DNA from: Micropterix aruncella
Taxonomy: Eukaryota > Arthropoda > Insecta > Lepidoptera > Micropterigidae
Length of the DNA stretch: 64,000 bases
Direction: 5' to 3'
Assembly: GCA_944548615.1 (NCBI GenBank)
Contig: OX155952.1
Coordinates: 39,443,231 to 39,507,230 of the forward strand
The translations under genes were made by a program, and so were the position numbers. Positions 44,211 to 55,439 of this stretch are shown piece after piece. Below the pieces are notes generated by a model, which saw only the letters and a list, made by a program, of their open reading frames with translations, searched no databases and was not told the origin of the DNA. Position 1 is the stretch's first letter. Each line of letters starts with the position of its first letter.

Positions 44211-45482
44211 CGCACAAACACAAAACGTGTGCTCCGCTCCTGCAAACGGTTCCAATTCGATTAAAAATTCAACGAACTGGCGCTTCCAACGATATCCTCC
44301 GCGCCCGCTTATTTTCAAAATATAATAAACATAACAAACCGCGAATGCAGTCAAGACCTCCGAGTCAGTAAACAAATCGTCGCCATAGATGGAGTCTATC
44401 GTAGTACGGGTTAGGTAGATTCTGCAATGAAAACAATGTATTTATTTTTTAATAAATAAATTATTGTTATTATTATGTAAGTTGGAATAGTGTAGTAGAA
44501 CCGCGTTGCCCTCAGAGTTCCGATCTGCGACTAGGGACCCCTTAATTTCACCCCTAATAAATAAATGCAGGTTTTTAACTGTTCCTCCCACTCCGCCGAA
44601 AGGGGTGAGCCAGCCCCCACTTCCCCGTTTTTTTTAATTTGTTGGGTTTGTTTATACATGATGGTGGGACGACAGGGCCTAGTAATTATTACTGTTGCAC
44701 CGTGTCGGTATTGCACGGGTGGATCGGCCGCCAGACTGTAGTAGGTAATGGACGCCCCCCGCGGGCCGCGACCCCATCTCACCCGCTAGAATCGTAGTCT
44801 GGCGTTGCCAGTTAAAATTAATACACCCGTATCAGTGTTGTCATTATTTTCATTTTCCTACACGCTTAGATTTGGATGCTCTTGAGCGTGCTGCGATATA
44901 TTGTCTACGTAATGTATCAACCGTGAAATACTCCTATGTCACAATTGACCCGACTGGCCAGCGATTTGCGGACTGTTCCGGCACTTCGTGTCAAAACTAT
45001 TAGGGTATGTTTACATGGAGTTAGTTACAGGCGTCAGTGTTGGCGCCTAGAACTGACACATTTTAAATATACAATCAGTCAGTCGTGGTTATTTCTTCAC
45101 GGTGTTCGCACGCTAGTATAATCAAAGGAAAAACAATGCGTTCTCGAATTATTTTTTGAGAAAATTTCCTATTTGCAGTTAGAAGAGTTGACGGGAATGT
45201 TAGGAGAAGAAGTATCTGAAATGAAACGAACGAAATGCGTCATTTGCGCTAGTTAAAATTTTCGACACTTCACGTCACCCTACAAAACAGTGCTCGCGAC
45301 TGACTAACTACTGAATTCAGTATTTTTATAATACTACATAATTTAGACGTACAAACTTAAGAAAATACAATTTCTTGAGTATTCGCGGCTTCCCGACGCG
45401 CTGCTAGAATTAAATCGTTGTCAGCAGAGTTTAATGAGTAGGCATCGAGTTCAAAATTTCCGAACTGGCGGAAAGCGCGTGC
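44211..45482. other. No confident feature
   Basis: 44560-44800 is GC-rich, with C and G runs (CCCCCCGCGGGCCGCG) and a minus-strand frame without domain. Otherwise mixed sequence; the open frame at 44000-44371 (+) is antisense to the transposase relic. Confidence 0.35.
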
Positions 45483-45752
45483 TTAACCCCTCAAGCCCCG
45501 ATTGGCCGATATCGGCCACAACACGATTCAGCGTGACGGCCCCGTTTTAATTTTATTTTAATTTAATTTGTTTGATTTTATTATGTTTTATTATGTTAAT
45601 ATATTTCATTTTAATTATGGGTACAGTGGTTTGGCAGTAATTAATTTTTTGGTGAGACAGTGTCTTAATTCAATTTTTTTACTATTTTTTATTAAAATTT
45701 TTTGGGGCAGCAACTTGTCAACTAACTGAGGGGCCGAGGCCTGAAGGGTTAA
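45483..45752 (+). mobile_element. TTAA MITE, piggyBac-like, family P copy 2
   Basis: Starts TTAACCCCTCAAGCCCCGAT and ends GGCCTGAAGGGTTAA. It is a 270-bp full-length partner of 39211-39479 in opposite orientation. Its right TTAA directly abuts the foldback element at 45755. Confidence 0.85.
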
Positions 45753-45754
45753 AG

Positions 45755-46058
45755 GGCTCCCTAGACGATCAAGCATGCTCGCGTCGCGGGCTGGGAAGGG
45801 ATCGTAAACCGCAGGAAAAAGCAAATATTTAAAAATATATATTTACCAAAAATGCCTAATTTTGTAGTTTATACCAGGGATTAACATTAATTAGACGTAA
45901 TTGATTGATGAATGACTTGACTCCCTGGTATAAATTACAAAATTAGGCATTTTTCGTAAATATAAAAAAATATATATTTGCATTTTTCCTGCGGTTTACG
46001 ATCTTCCCTCAGCCCGCGACGCGATGCTTGTCAAGTATGTTTAATCGTCTAGGGAGCC
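45755..46058. mobile_element. Large foldback element, ~125-bp arms
   Basis: GGCTCCCTAGACGATCAAGC on the left is matched inversely by ATCGTCTAGGGAGCC at the right end. The arms continue through CGCGTCGCGGGCTGGGAAGG, ATCGTAAACCGCAGGAAAAA and AATGCCTAATTTTGTA to TATACCAGGGA, enclosing a loop of about 40 bp. Small differences between arms show moderate age. No ORF. Confidence 0.88.
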
Positions 46059-46172
46059 TATAAGACATACACAACTTTTGCTATGGCTTATCTTTTTTTA
46101 ATGTATGTAAAGTGAATTTTTGAGTTAATTTAGTTTTTCTCAGATTCATGACTAAATAAGTAAATAATAAAG

Positions 46173-46636
46173 TTGCATAATTATGTGGCAACTCCGCGCT
46201 ACTGGCTCTGTCAGTTCTGTCAGTGTGCTTGTGTGGCTTTCAGTCAGTTCTGCAGTGAGCGCCGCCGGCGTCGGACCGTCCGCGCCCCTCGCAGCCTTCG
46301 AGCGCATTCACAAAATACGCGGCGCGTTTTGTTGACGACTGCACACATTGCTGTCTGAAGTGTTTTATGACATATTTTATTTTATATTCGCGTTATAAAA
46401 GTGGATTATCGGCCGGAGGACAGTGCGAGGTGTCAGTTGCATGCGTCGTCAATACGTGATTTATGTCCTCCGCGGAAGTGATTTTCCCTCGGATTTTTCG
46501 CGTGGAAAAGAGTACACTCGCCGCCATGGATCCGAGATGGTTATAGCGCCGGTGCACTATGAGAGGACCCGGTCTGCGGAGTGTGTGTTTTAATTTTCGG
46601 ACGTCCAGCTGAGGTGACGAGCTGGAGAACTTGGCG
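46173..46636 (+). promoter_or_regulatory. Probable promoter and 5' UTR with two upstream ORFs
   Basis: GC rises sharply from about 46190 (CGCCGCCGGCGTCGG). TCAGT initiator-like motifs cluster at 46209-46250. Upstream ORF 1 is ATGGATCCGAGATGG then TTATAG (46526-46546) in a near-ideal GCCGCCATGG context; upstream ORF 2 is 46559-46612, 17 codons. Both end before the main ATG at 46637, suggesting translational control. The transcription start cannot be fixed from sequence. Confidence 0.5.
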
Positions 46637-46842
46637 ATGTACGGGTACGGCGCGGGCGCGGCGCTCGGCGAGCCGCACGCCCAGGCCGCGGCGCACTACG
46701 CGCCGCACGCCGCGCCGCACGCGCCGCCGCACGCTTACCTGCCGCACCTGCCGCCGCCGCCGCACGCGTCGCACGCGCAGCACCATGCGGCGATGCACCA
46801 TCACGTTCCCGAGCAGCTTTCCCCGCAAGCTAAGCGAAGAAG
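46637..46842 (+). CDS. First coding exon of an unidentified, possibly regulatory protein
   Basis: From ATG 46637 the frame starts MYGYGAGAALGEPHAQAAAH, continues with repeated AAPH/APPH and HLPPPPHAS motifs, an HHAAMHHH run, then VPEQLSPQAKRR, and reaches a GTTAGT donor at 46843 in phase 2. Ala/His/Pro low-complexity N-termini followed by a basic patch are common in developmental transcription factors, which is inference only; no DNA-binding domain is visible. Codons are very GC-rich at third positions, unlike surrounding DNA. Later exons were not found in the 17 kb to the right, so a long intron is likely. The ATG is chosen as the first in frame after an upstream ORF stop; its TTGGCG context is moderate. 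Confidence 0.6.
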
Positions 46843-48269
46843 GTTAGTCCCAATCCCAAACCACCTTTCCGAAGGTTAGGCCTGAACAGACTACACGCTG
46901 AATGTAAGATATTTAATTTAATCGATTCACAAATATTACAATTTAAAACATCAAATGAAATATGATAACTAAACCACTTATTCCACGGCAAGACATTAAA
47001 CTCAATTATTGAAATTAAATGATACTTACTGTCCGATGTCTCCCAACTAAGGAAAGCTTGAGCTTGGGCGGACATTCCATAAACATAGTCACACCCAAAA
47101 ATGTGCGAATAAGTTTTTAAAAAACTAAGCTGCCACGTGCAATTTTACTTATTACACAGCCGAAAATGAATAAAAAGGATTAAAGCAATGAAAAATTCAA
47201 AATGACGTCAAAGCTTAAATAATTACTAAAAATAAGAGCAGTTAAAAACCGTCGTAATTATAAAATAATTACAATGTCGAAAATTCATATTTAAATTACC
47301 TTCATATTCATAAGTTTATATTTATATTTATTCTTATATTTAAATTAGATTTAAAACATACCCATACGTTACATTATAAAAAATAATAATAGGAAAATAA
47401 TCAAATACATGATAGTTATTAAATAATCCTAATGATATAAATATCATTTAAAGAATACATTTAATCATACTTTATACATTCACTGTCATTATACATTCAC
47501 ACATCATACATTATACATTCACTGTCATAAATTTAAAAAAAAACAGTTACAAAAATTAAAAGCAATTGAAAAAAATATATATTTAGGTCGAAGGTATATA
47601 GAACATAACCATAACAATGACGAAGATTTTTTGGTGGTCTAATATAAAATAATTTAAGGCCTCTGGAACATTGTGAAAAATATAGGAGAAAAATAACCTA
47701 CGAATATTGCATTTTATTATTAAATGTGGTCAATATAATAAAAACTGGTATATTTGTAGTATTTTCGGCCGAAGTTCTATTTTTAGGAATTATTATTATT
47801 ATTAGGAATCAAATTATTATTAGGAATTAAATTACAATTAGGGATGCAAAGATTATTCATTTACCGATTACGATCGTTTTTCCCCTATAACAAAAAAACG
47901 TATAATAAAGAAACTTTCGGCGAACGGAATTTTGTGGTTTTGCGATGGGGCGTTGATTGTTAGTCGTTTATCTTTTGTTTTAAAACTAAATTTGTCGTGG
48001 TTTTTTTTTAAACAAACATTTTTAACGTTACAAACATCGCAAGTTGATGAAAGTTTAGCTGAAAGCTAATATTTCGTACATTTTTTTGGGTAACGAATTG
48101 TATTTATCATTTCAATATATTTCAAACGTAGAAGTAATTAAAAAAACGTGATGAACCACTTTAATGCCGTATTTTGTGTTTTTTTATCAATAAAGCAATT
48201 TGTGACGATATTCCATTTCCATTGTGACTTTTTACCAAATAATTCGCACGTATTAGATTTTTCGTTAAC
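46843..48269 (+). other. AT-rich, probably intronic
   Basis: Follows the donor at 46843. No exon-like segment is seen. ATTATACATTCACTGTCAT is repeated at about 47470-47525, and GGGATGCAAAGATTATTCAT at 47839 is another copy of the hAT-like motif. Confidence 0.4.
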
Positions 48270-48662
48270 TTGCGTTGTTATAAATTACTAAATTTGAAAG
48301 AAACCAATTTACTGAAAACTTATTTTAGTGGCCTACTTGCGCCTATTTTTCGACACAAAAAATTTCCACGCGATAAAAACCGGATCCAAACTAGTGTCAA
48401 ATTCGACCTAGTCGGCGCCAATGGCGCAACGCTGCATAACGAAAATGTCACAGATAAGCGGCATTTGATTGCCTCGCTCGTTCACAAACGTCTAAAATCT
48501 CAAGTTCCCGTTTTCCCAAACTTCGCACGGACGGAAACTGTAATAGCAGAGTCGGTAAACGCCGAAGGTAAAAAAAACAATAATTTCAGTCGGAATGTTT
48601 CCGCTGTGAACACCATGCAGCGTCACCTTGGACCGCTGCGCCGCGCCCGGCGCGCCCGTTAG
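48270..48662 (+). other. Unrecognised 130-codon open frame
   Basis: The frame includes KFDLVGANGATLHNENVTDK and RHLIASLVHKRLKSQV, and ends RHLGPLRRARRAR. A possible acceptor (ACTTATTTTAG) lies inside it at about 48328. GC is above background, but no family is recognised and there is no donor-linked partner. It could be an exon of the 46.6-kb gene, a repeat ORF or chance. Confidence 0.25.
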
Positions 48663-48884
48663 AAATAATACGCCTTTCGCGCAATCAGAGCATTAAATCA
48701 TTGCAATTTTCCCACTGACTTGGCGCTTGAACGTGATGACTCTTTATATTGGGAAGATATTAAAGTTGTATAACAAGTAAATATATTAAAAAGAATAAAA
48801 ACCGCTACTGCAGTTACACAAGGTGAACTACTGTATTTATAAATTTTTATTACATTTTTTTGTAAAGAAATATTTGTAGTTTGT
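48663..48884. other. No recognisable feature
   Basis: AT-rich sequence; 48770-48850 (AGTAAATATATTAAAAAGAA) resembles 13530-13580, so it may be a repeat remnant. Confidence 0.35.
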
Positions 48885-49920
48885 GTATTTCCTAGCTGCG
48901 CTCCGCAGTTTCACCCGCGTGGTGATGGAAAATTGTGATAATGATGATAGAAAGTATTTTATATTTTCGTCAATTTTTCATTTCAAGTTCAAGTTCTTTA
49001 TTGTGTGAATTATTAAAAAAACATGCAATGTTTAAGTAACAAACTGCCCAGAGAGCATACAACATTTCGTTTTAGAAGAAACTTCATAAAGTAGATGCTA
49101 TAAAAGGCGCAATCAAGAAGCAGTAAAACTAAAAATATCAACAATTAAAATAATCAATATCAGATATGATCAATATTTTATATTATTCTGCTATTCGGGA
49201 CGGCGACAAATCCAACAAATAAAAAATCATGAAAATAATGGTTCACTATTTTGGCGATAATTGCTTACACATAAAATATAGATATATGCTATCGCGAGCT
49301 TTTTTGTAGGACTATTTAAGATATACATTTCCATTATACATTATACTCTAATGGTTTTTGCGGCGCACGCCAGAATAGATGGCAGATGTCAGATTTTTTC
49401 CTACTTGACACTTATCGTTATATTTTGGATAATTCATACTATCCTACTAATCCTACTAATATTATAAACGCGAAAGTTTGTATGTATGTATGGATGTTTG
49501 TTACTCTTTCACGCAAAAACTACTGAATGGATTTTGATGAAACTTTACAATGATATAGCTTACACATCAGAATAACACATAGGCTATAATTTATAAAGAT
49601 GAAGTGTGAATTATCTAAAATATAACGATAACTGTCAAGTAAGTAGGAAAAAAATCTAAGAAATTGACATTCGAAATTTAAATTCTATCCTACTAATATT
49701 ATAAACGCGAAAGTTTGTATGTATGTATGTATGGATGTTTGTTACTGTTTCACGCAAAAACTACTGAATGGATTTTAATGAAACTTTACAATAATATAGC
49801 TTACACACCAGAATAACACATAGGCTATAATTTATAAAGATATATGGTTTTCTATCATCATTATCACAATTTTCCATCACCACGCGAGTGAAACCGCTGG
49901 GCGCAGACGTAATCAACCTA
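48885..49920. mobile_element. Cluster of Helitron-like repeats Z
   Basis: A minus-strand end piece (CTAGCTGCGCTCCGCAGTTT then CACCCGCGTGG) is at 48893; a minus-strand middle piece (TTTTTGCGGCGCACGCCAGA) is at 49355-49440. Plus-strand copies follow at 49453-49650 and 49685-49917, both opening CCTACTAATATTATAAACGC then GAAAGTTTGTATG and containing TTTCACGCAAAAACTACTGA. The last ends CACGCGAGTGAAACCGCTGG then GCGCAG. All are non-coding relatives of 20985-21342. Confidence 0.7.
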
Positions 49921-50165
49921 TAAACAATGCGATAGATGACACTAATAATTGAGTGTTATTATTGTTATCATTGGCTAATTATTAGGTTTTTATAATCAAT
50001 CGGTCCTTTATAAAAAAACATTAATTAGCAATGTTATTATAGATGGCTAAATAATTTGCTATTAGTTTAGCCGTCAATGATATCAGCGCCATCTGCATAT
50101 CGTCGTTTCGGTAGGATTGCCAAATCGTAATATTAAGCTGAGCAATCTAATACCATTTATAATCA
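49918..50165 (+). repeat. Dispersed repeat Y, copy 2
   Basis: Starts GTAATCAACCTATAAACAAT then GCGATAGATGACACTAATAA, continues GTTATTATTGTTATCA, TCAATCGGTCCTTTATA, TTATAGATGGCTAAATAATT and ATCAGCGCCATCTGC, ending near AGCAATCTAATACC. It directly follows a Z copy; at 20.7 kb the order is reversed (Y then Z). Confidence 0.75.
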
Positions 50166-51540
50166 ATTATATAAGTTGGACTGTTGGAAAAGATTGGATC
50201 AAAGACGAAACTGAAGCGATTGACATCAGACATTTTTCGGGAATGGGTATTTTAGACCCAGTTTATAAGCGTTTTTTTAATCTATAATTTCCGGAAATAA
50301 TGATACCAACCACTATAATATACTTAATACTTATAGTTAGATTCTTATTCGTATATTACATTACACAGCGTCTCCATATTATTATAACATTGAGTAATAG
50401 GTATTATAATAGCAATGACAGTAAGCGTTCGTTATTACGAACCGTGGAAAATCCCATGGCATTGTAATCTTGTAACGTCGTAAGAAGGAAAGAATAATAA
50501 TTATTAAGTTGCTCAAATGTCGTGTAGTATGCTAATTAATTGACCTTGCCTATATTGCAAATCCAACCGTGTTTTATGGGACTGCTGTGCAGCAGTAATA
50601 AGTAGGTAATAGTAGCAAAAGCAGCAATAAGCAGTAGTAGGGGCAGCAATAGTAGTAGTAATAAGTATTAGGGGAGATATGCCCACATTGCATACAGAGT
50701 GCGTCAAAAGAAAGTTTAGGTATGTGGATACGTTTAATCACTTCTTGGTACCTGACGTGCAAAACTTTCCTGGTTATAACCAACAAACTTTTTTTTAATT
50801 ACTTTTTGGTCCCCCTAATATGTAGGTAGAGTACTCGATTGGATTGGGCGATATTAGGTTACTCGCATGTTTTATTGTTATAATTTATTAAAACAGTAGG
50901 TGCCTAAAGTAATATATATATTGTAAAATACTGTCTGCACACCTGTGAGAGTTGTATTAAGACAATATACTCCAATTGATTGGTTGATTAATTGCTTCTG
51001 TAATATCGACATCGTCCCATTTATTACGGATCTCCGCTACGAACTCCCTCTCCCCCAAATATAGCCATGCTCCGAAGAGTAGAAGACACCTGAATACAGC
51101 GAGGTGCTCGAAATTAATTAGACTAAGACAAAGTTGTCATTTTGAATATCGGAAACGCACTGAGCCTGAACCACGTGCATCAACCCCAGGACAAATTCAC
51201 TTAGTTCAATTATTTCGCCGTCCTTAAACTAATTTTACGTACAAAGTACCACATAGTAAGTAAGTCAGTAACTTCGGTCTCAGCCGTTGCAACACATCGC
51301 ATACAGTGTTTATCAAATAACGCTGGCGAGCGCAAACAACACCCTATTTGGAGTCGTGAACGACTGCCGTTTTATTTCTTTCGGTCGTCGTTTCTCGCGT
51401 ATTTAAATACCGATAAGGTGAGGTTTTATACACGTCGCAGCCGGCGGCGTTACTCATTCCGGCTGTCGACGCGACGAACGAGGATATTTCAATCGTCTGT
51501 TTCCTTTTACTTTCCCATAGTAATAGGGAAAGTATTGTAA
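50166..51540. other. No confident gene; AGT/AGC-rich microsatellite
   Basis: 50580-50675 is an imperfect (AGT/AGC)n run (AGCAGTAGTAGGGGCAGCAA). Other frames are short and without family. Confidence 0.4.
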
Positions 51541-51544
51541 TCGT

Positions 51545-51640
51545 ATGAAACCGCGGTTGTTCAACATTATAAATAGCATACACAAGAATTTACAGCGTGA
51601 AGTTTGTAGCGCGCGACGTTAAAAATTATGTTAAATCCGA
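51545..51640 (+). repeat. Foldback element S, left-arm fragment
   Basis: AACCGCGGTTGTTCAACATT then ATAAATAGCATACACAAGAA, and TACAGCGTGAAGTTTGTAGC then GCGCGACGTT, follow the left arm of the 33.4-kb copy with substitutions. No right arm. Confidence 0.65.
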
Positions 51641-51969
51641 AGGGAGTGGGTACCTAAACATGAAATTGAAACTGTGCGGCTCGCGGGCTGTCAACCACAA
51701 CTAATATTTGGTACGGTGACGTTGGTATATCTGCCTTAGAAGTTTTCCATGTATGTTTCCTAATAGTTGTTCACAACCCACTTGAGACACGAACATTCGT
51801 CAACGTGTGGAGGCGACATAAGACATACTCCCGCTACCATTACATTTCAGGCGCCTATATTGCACGAACATGTCAGTACTTGTGGGCCAGTGACCATGAG
51901 TGGACTTTCAAAAGATAATGTTTACCGACATAATCACGAAAACAATATTTATCATTACATTATACTGCA

Positions 51970-52802
51970 TTTTTATCGAGTCCAATTGACGGCTAAAGTC
52001 GTCCTAAAGGCTAAGTCGTCCATTAATTACGTGAGGCATTATTGACGGTTTTTTGACACCCCCCTCCCCCCCCCCCCCCTTACCCTCCCCCTGGTAAGAT
52101 GTCGTGAGATTTGGCTCGACCCCCACCCCCTCCCCCTAATCTCATGTGAGATTTTTCAGAATGCATATTTTTAGTATAAATACGTTTATCTGCGCTTGAT
52201 TGCGTTGGATTTATTTAAAAAAAAAACAATTTATTAACCCAGTTTTCTCGCAATTTTACACTGTTATACTTGCGAAAAAAACGTGATTTTTGGCGAGACT
52301 CTCCCCTCTTCCCCGCGGGAGATTGGGTGAGTTTCGACTCGACCCCCGCCCCCCCCCCCCCCCAAAGCCTCACATAATTAATGGATGCCCCCAACTACCG
52401 CTCTTAGACGTGTGAAAATAATTGTGTTAAGTAGTAAATATCGTTACTACTATTTACTTAACATACTTACGTAGGTAGTCAAGAATTTAACTTCTAAATT
52501 GTCGAAATATAAGTATAAATAATCAAAATAGAAGCGTAATAATTGAAATAGTCAATAATTCTTCGAATAGATACGTACTAAAAATTATTTATTCAGTTGT
52601 CAGTAAAATGTTTAATAATCAAATTAAAGCTACGACATGCATTTAGAAGCTAAAAGTACAAATATAAGATGAAATAAATTAACCAGACAATAAGGCTCTA
52701 CTTTTGTCATTTAAATGGGCCTACTATTTAAAAAGTTATGTCCCTCGCATTCGGTCAGATCATAGAAAGGGTGACCTATGCATATCATTATTTTTTTTTT
52801 TA
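51970..52802 (+). repeat. Dispersed repeat X, copy 2, interrupted by a MITE
   Basis: Left part TTATCGAGTCCAATTGACGG; right part from CTCTTAGACGTGTGAAAATA through TTGAAATAGTCAATAATTC to CATTCGGTCAGATCATAGAA. Compared with the uninterrupted copy at 6365-6935, about 400 bp are inserted near 52000-52400. Confidence 0.75.
52013..52394. mobile_element. C-rich MITE nested in repeat X
   Basis: GTCGTCCATTAATTACGTGA then GGC at the left is answered by GCCTCACATAATTAATGGAT then GCCCCC at the right (about 25-bp inverted ends). Subterminal poly-C tracts with interruptions lie at 52061-52080 and 52347-52364, and GATTTGGCTCGACCCCCACC resembles GAGTTTCGACTCGACCCCCG, an internal direct similarity. No ORF. 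Confidence 0.8.
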
Positions 52803-53699
52803 ATTTTACGTTTTCCAGCTGTTTTAACAGTGGACTGGTAGTGGTATCTCTTTTTTCGCAAAGTTATTATTCTATAATAAAAGCCTAATCTATAATATCT
52901 ATAATGTATAGCATAATCTATAATAATAGATTATGTTATAATAATAGCATAATCTATAATAATAAATAAACATAAGCATGTGAGTCACTTCGTCTATTTA
53001 TATTTTTCTGGAATTCGCTGAAACCACTTTCGCGAGCAGAACATTTTTCTAGTAGAATTAAAATTGCAGAAAAACTTTCTAAATTGCCTCGATATTTTCA
53101 TAAAAGCAAACTTGCAAAATGCAGTCGAAAGAGTACCAAATAAAACTGTTTTTGCATGTGAATTGTTTATGTTTTCGTATCCACAACAAACCAATTTTTT
53201 GTTCCCTTTCAATTTCTCGATGGCGCGTGCGTCCTCCAAATGGGCGATTTCCCGCTTAAACGCCGATGCTTTATTATTGCCAATAAATACGTTTTAGAAA
53301 CACGCGAAGGCGGTAGTCAAGCGTTAAATAATATTTGGATCGGAACGAAATCACCGTTTTGCCTGCAGTCAAGGTAGTCGATGCAGTCGCGCAATTCGCA
53401 TCAATCCATGTCCGAACCGCGGCTACGTGCCCTGTGCTGTGTAAAGGTGGCGACACACGACTACTATTCATAATTTAGTTTCTTTAAGGCGCCAAAATGC
53501 AAATTTACATAAAAAATATGATTTTCCTAACGTTTTGGTGTTAGACCTACTTTATATTGTCTAAATAAAAAATATTTTGATGGTGCTTATTTACGAACAC
53601 TAAATTATTGGATTTTTATTATACATGATAAATTCATTCTATTCACCTTCTTTTTAACGACCAAAACAGAGAAGAGCAAGGACCATTGATTCTATATGG
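52803..53699. other. No confident gene
   Basis: 52870-52970 repeats CATAATCTATAATAATA units. Frames at 52994-53297 on both strands overlap and have no family. 53300-53460 is GC-richer and unassigned. Confidence 0.35.
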
Positions 53700-53955
53700 T
53701 ATAAGATTGCTTAGCTTCATATTACAATTTGACAACCCTTCTGAAACGGCGAAACGCAGGTGGTGCTGATAGCATGGACGGCCAAACTAATAGCAACTTA
53801 TTAGGTCATCTATAATAACATTATAGATGACCTAATAAGTTGCTATTAGCTAATGATTGTTTTTATTTATAAAGGACTGATTGATTATCAAAACCCAATA
53901 ATTTAAATATTGATAACAATAATAACATTCAATTATTGGTGCACAGAAATAATAT
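53700..53955 (-). repeat. Dispersed repeat Y, copy 3, with a fold-back duplication
   Basis: In reverse complement it matches copy 2 (AACAATAATAACATTCAATTATTGGTGC at the right, CAGGTGGTGCTGATAGCA at the left). It carries an extra ~27 bp that creates a perfect 30-bp hairpin at 53787-53849. Confidence 0.75.
53787..53849. repeat. Perfect 30-bp hairpin, 3-nt loop
   Basis: Arms 53787-53816 and 53820-53849 (CTAATAGCAACTTATTAGGT then CATCTATAAT) are exact complements around AAC. Copies 1 and 2 of Y lack the second arm. Confidence 0.95.
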
Positions 53956-53956
53956 A

Positions 53957-55415
53957 AGTGTACTAATATTAAAATAAAATGAGCTATGATTTGAAAATTC
54001 GTTTATTATTATATTATTCTATTCTACTTGGAAAATTAGAATCTGTGGGCATACACGGCGACCTACTGCGATGGCTCTCATCGTACTTGAGGAACAGGCG
54101 ACAGGCTGTTGTACTGGGTGGTTTTCGGTCGAATTATGTAAACATTCCGTCTGGCGTACCCCAGGGCTCTCATCTTGGTCCGCTGCTGTTCAATGTGTAT
54201 ATTCACGATATTCAGGATTGTTTCCAACACTCACACTGCATCATGTACGCTGACGATCTTTTAAAGTTTATTCTGTGGTCAAAGATATTTCACAGTGTCA
54301 TCGATTACAGGAGGACCTTGCTCGCATGTCAGACTATTGCTCTCTCAATAAATTAAGTTTAAATGCGGCGAAATGCAGCAAGTTATCCTTTACTCGTAAC
54401 CGATCAAAGTATGATTTTGACTACAGGATAGGCGGAGAGATTATAGTAGAGAAGAGTGTAGTGCGGGATTTGGGGATAATGCTGGACAACAAATTAATGC
54501 TGGATACACACATTGAACACATGGTGGGAAAAGCTTACAGAGCTCTCGGTTTCGTGTTGAGAGCATGCAAACCATTCTCCGACATTAATGTGCTCGTCAC
54601 TCTTTATAACGCCTACGTTCGCAGTATAGTGGAGTTTGCGTCACCTATATGGTCACCGCAGTACAATGTACACATTGACCGTATAGAGCGTATTCAGAAA
54701 ACCTTCGTAAGGCACTTGTGTCATCGAACCCTCGCTGAATATACCTCATATTCTGACGGCTTGGCAAGGTTCGAAATGCTGAGTCTTCAGCAGCGACGCA
54801 AAGTGACTGATATGACGTTCTTCCACAATATACTTTCGCATCATATCGACAGCCCACAAATTCTAAGCAGAATAGCCTTAAATGTCCCATCGCGCCGAAC
54901 TCGTCACCCAAGGGTATTCAATGTACCCAGACTCCATACAAATCAAGCAAGGAATTCAACTCTGCATCGAATTATGGAAGCCTATGATGAATCATTTCAG
55001 GAACTAGACATATTCTCAATGAGCAAAAACGAGTTTATCAGAGCGGTAATAGACCAGACCTTAAAAGCTTGAACAGATACATACCTGTGCAGAATCACAC
55101 ACTCTCATATATACACAACTATGACACATACAAGTAGATGTACTTACACACACCCATTAAACACACATCACAATCACACACATAAACACACTCATCCTAC
55201 TATATTATACACACTCACAAGTCGAGAGAACATGATAATATAACATAATATATAAATATTATTACACAACATCGCGCACATTAACTGTATATTACCAGGA
55301 GACTATTTTGGCCGTAATATTGTTATTATTATTTATTAACTTAAGACCTGAGCGCTGTTTTTCTCTTTTGTTGGAATAAAAATAAAAAAAAATAAAAAAA
55401 AAAAAAAAATAAAAT
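53957..55415 (+). mobile_element. 5'-truncated jockey-like LINE with poly(A) tail
   Basis: ORF2 is visible in two frames (to about 54280, then 54275-55072). Frame one: GDLLRWLSSYLRNRRQ, NIPSGVPQGSHLGPLLFNVY, MYADDL (active site). Frame two: LNKLSLNAAKCSKLSF, VVRDLGIMLDNKLMLDTHIE, VRSIVEFASPIWSPQY, RIERIQKTFVRHLCHR and so on to TGA at 55070. One indel just after YADDL disrupts it. The 3' UTR has CA-rich repeats (CACACACTC-type) and ends in an A-rich tail at 55376-55412. The 5' half (endonuclease and RT fingers) is missing. Confidence 0.88.
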
Positions 55416-55439
55416 TATTATTGTATACCGTATATGCGT

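Noticed and set aside
44000..44371. 123-codon plus-strand ORF
   Set aside because: It is antisense to the decayed DDE transposase on the minus strand, which has recognisable motifs.
46541..46847. Arginine-rich ORFs overlapping the 46.6-kb exon on both strands
   Set aside because: They are other-frame readings of the GC-rich Ala/His/Pro coding exon; only the frame from 46637 ends at a good donor after an ATG.
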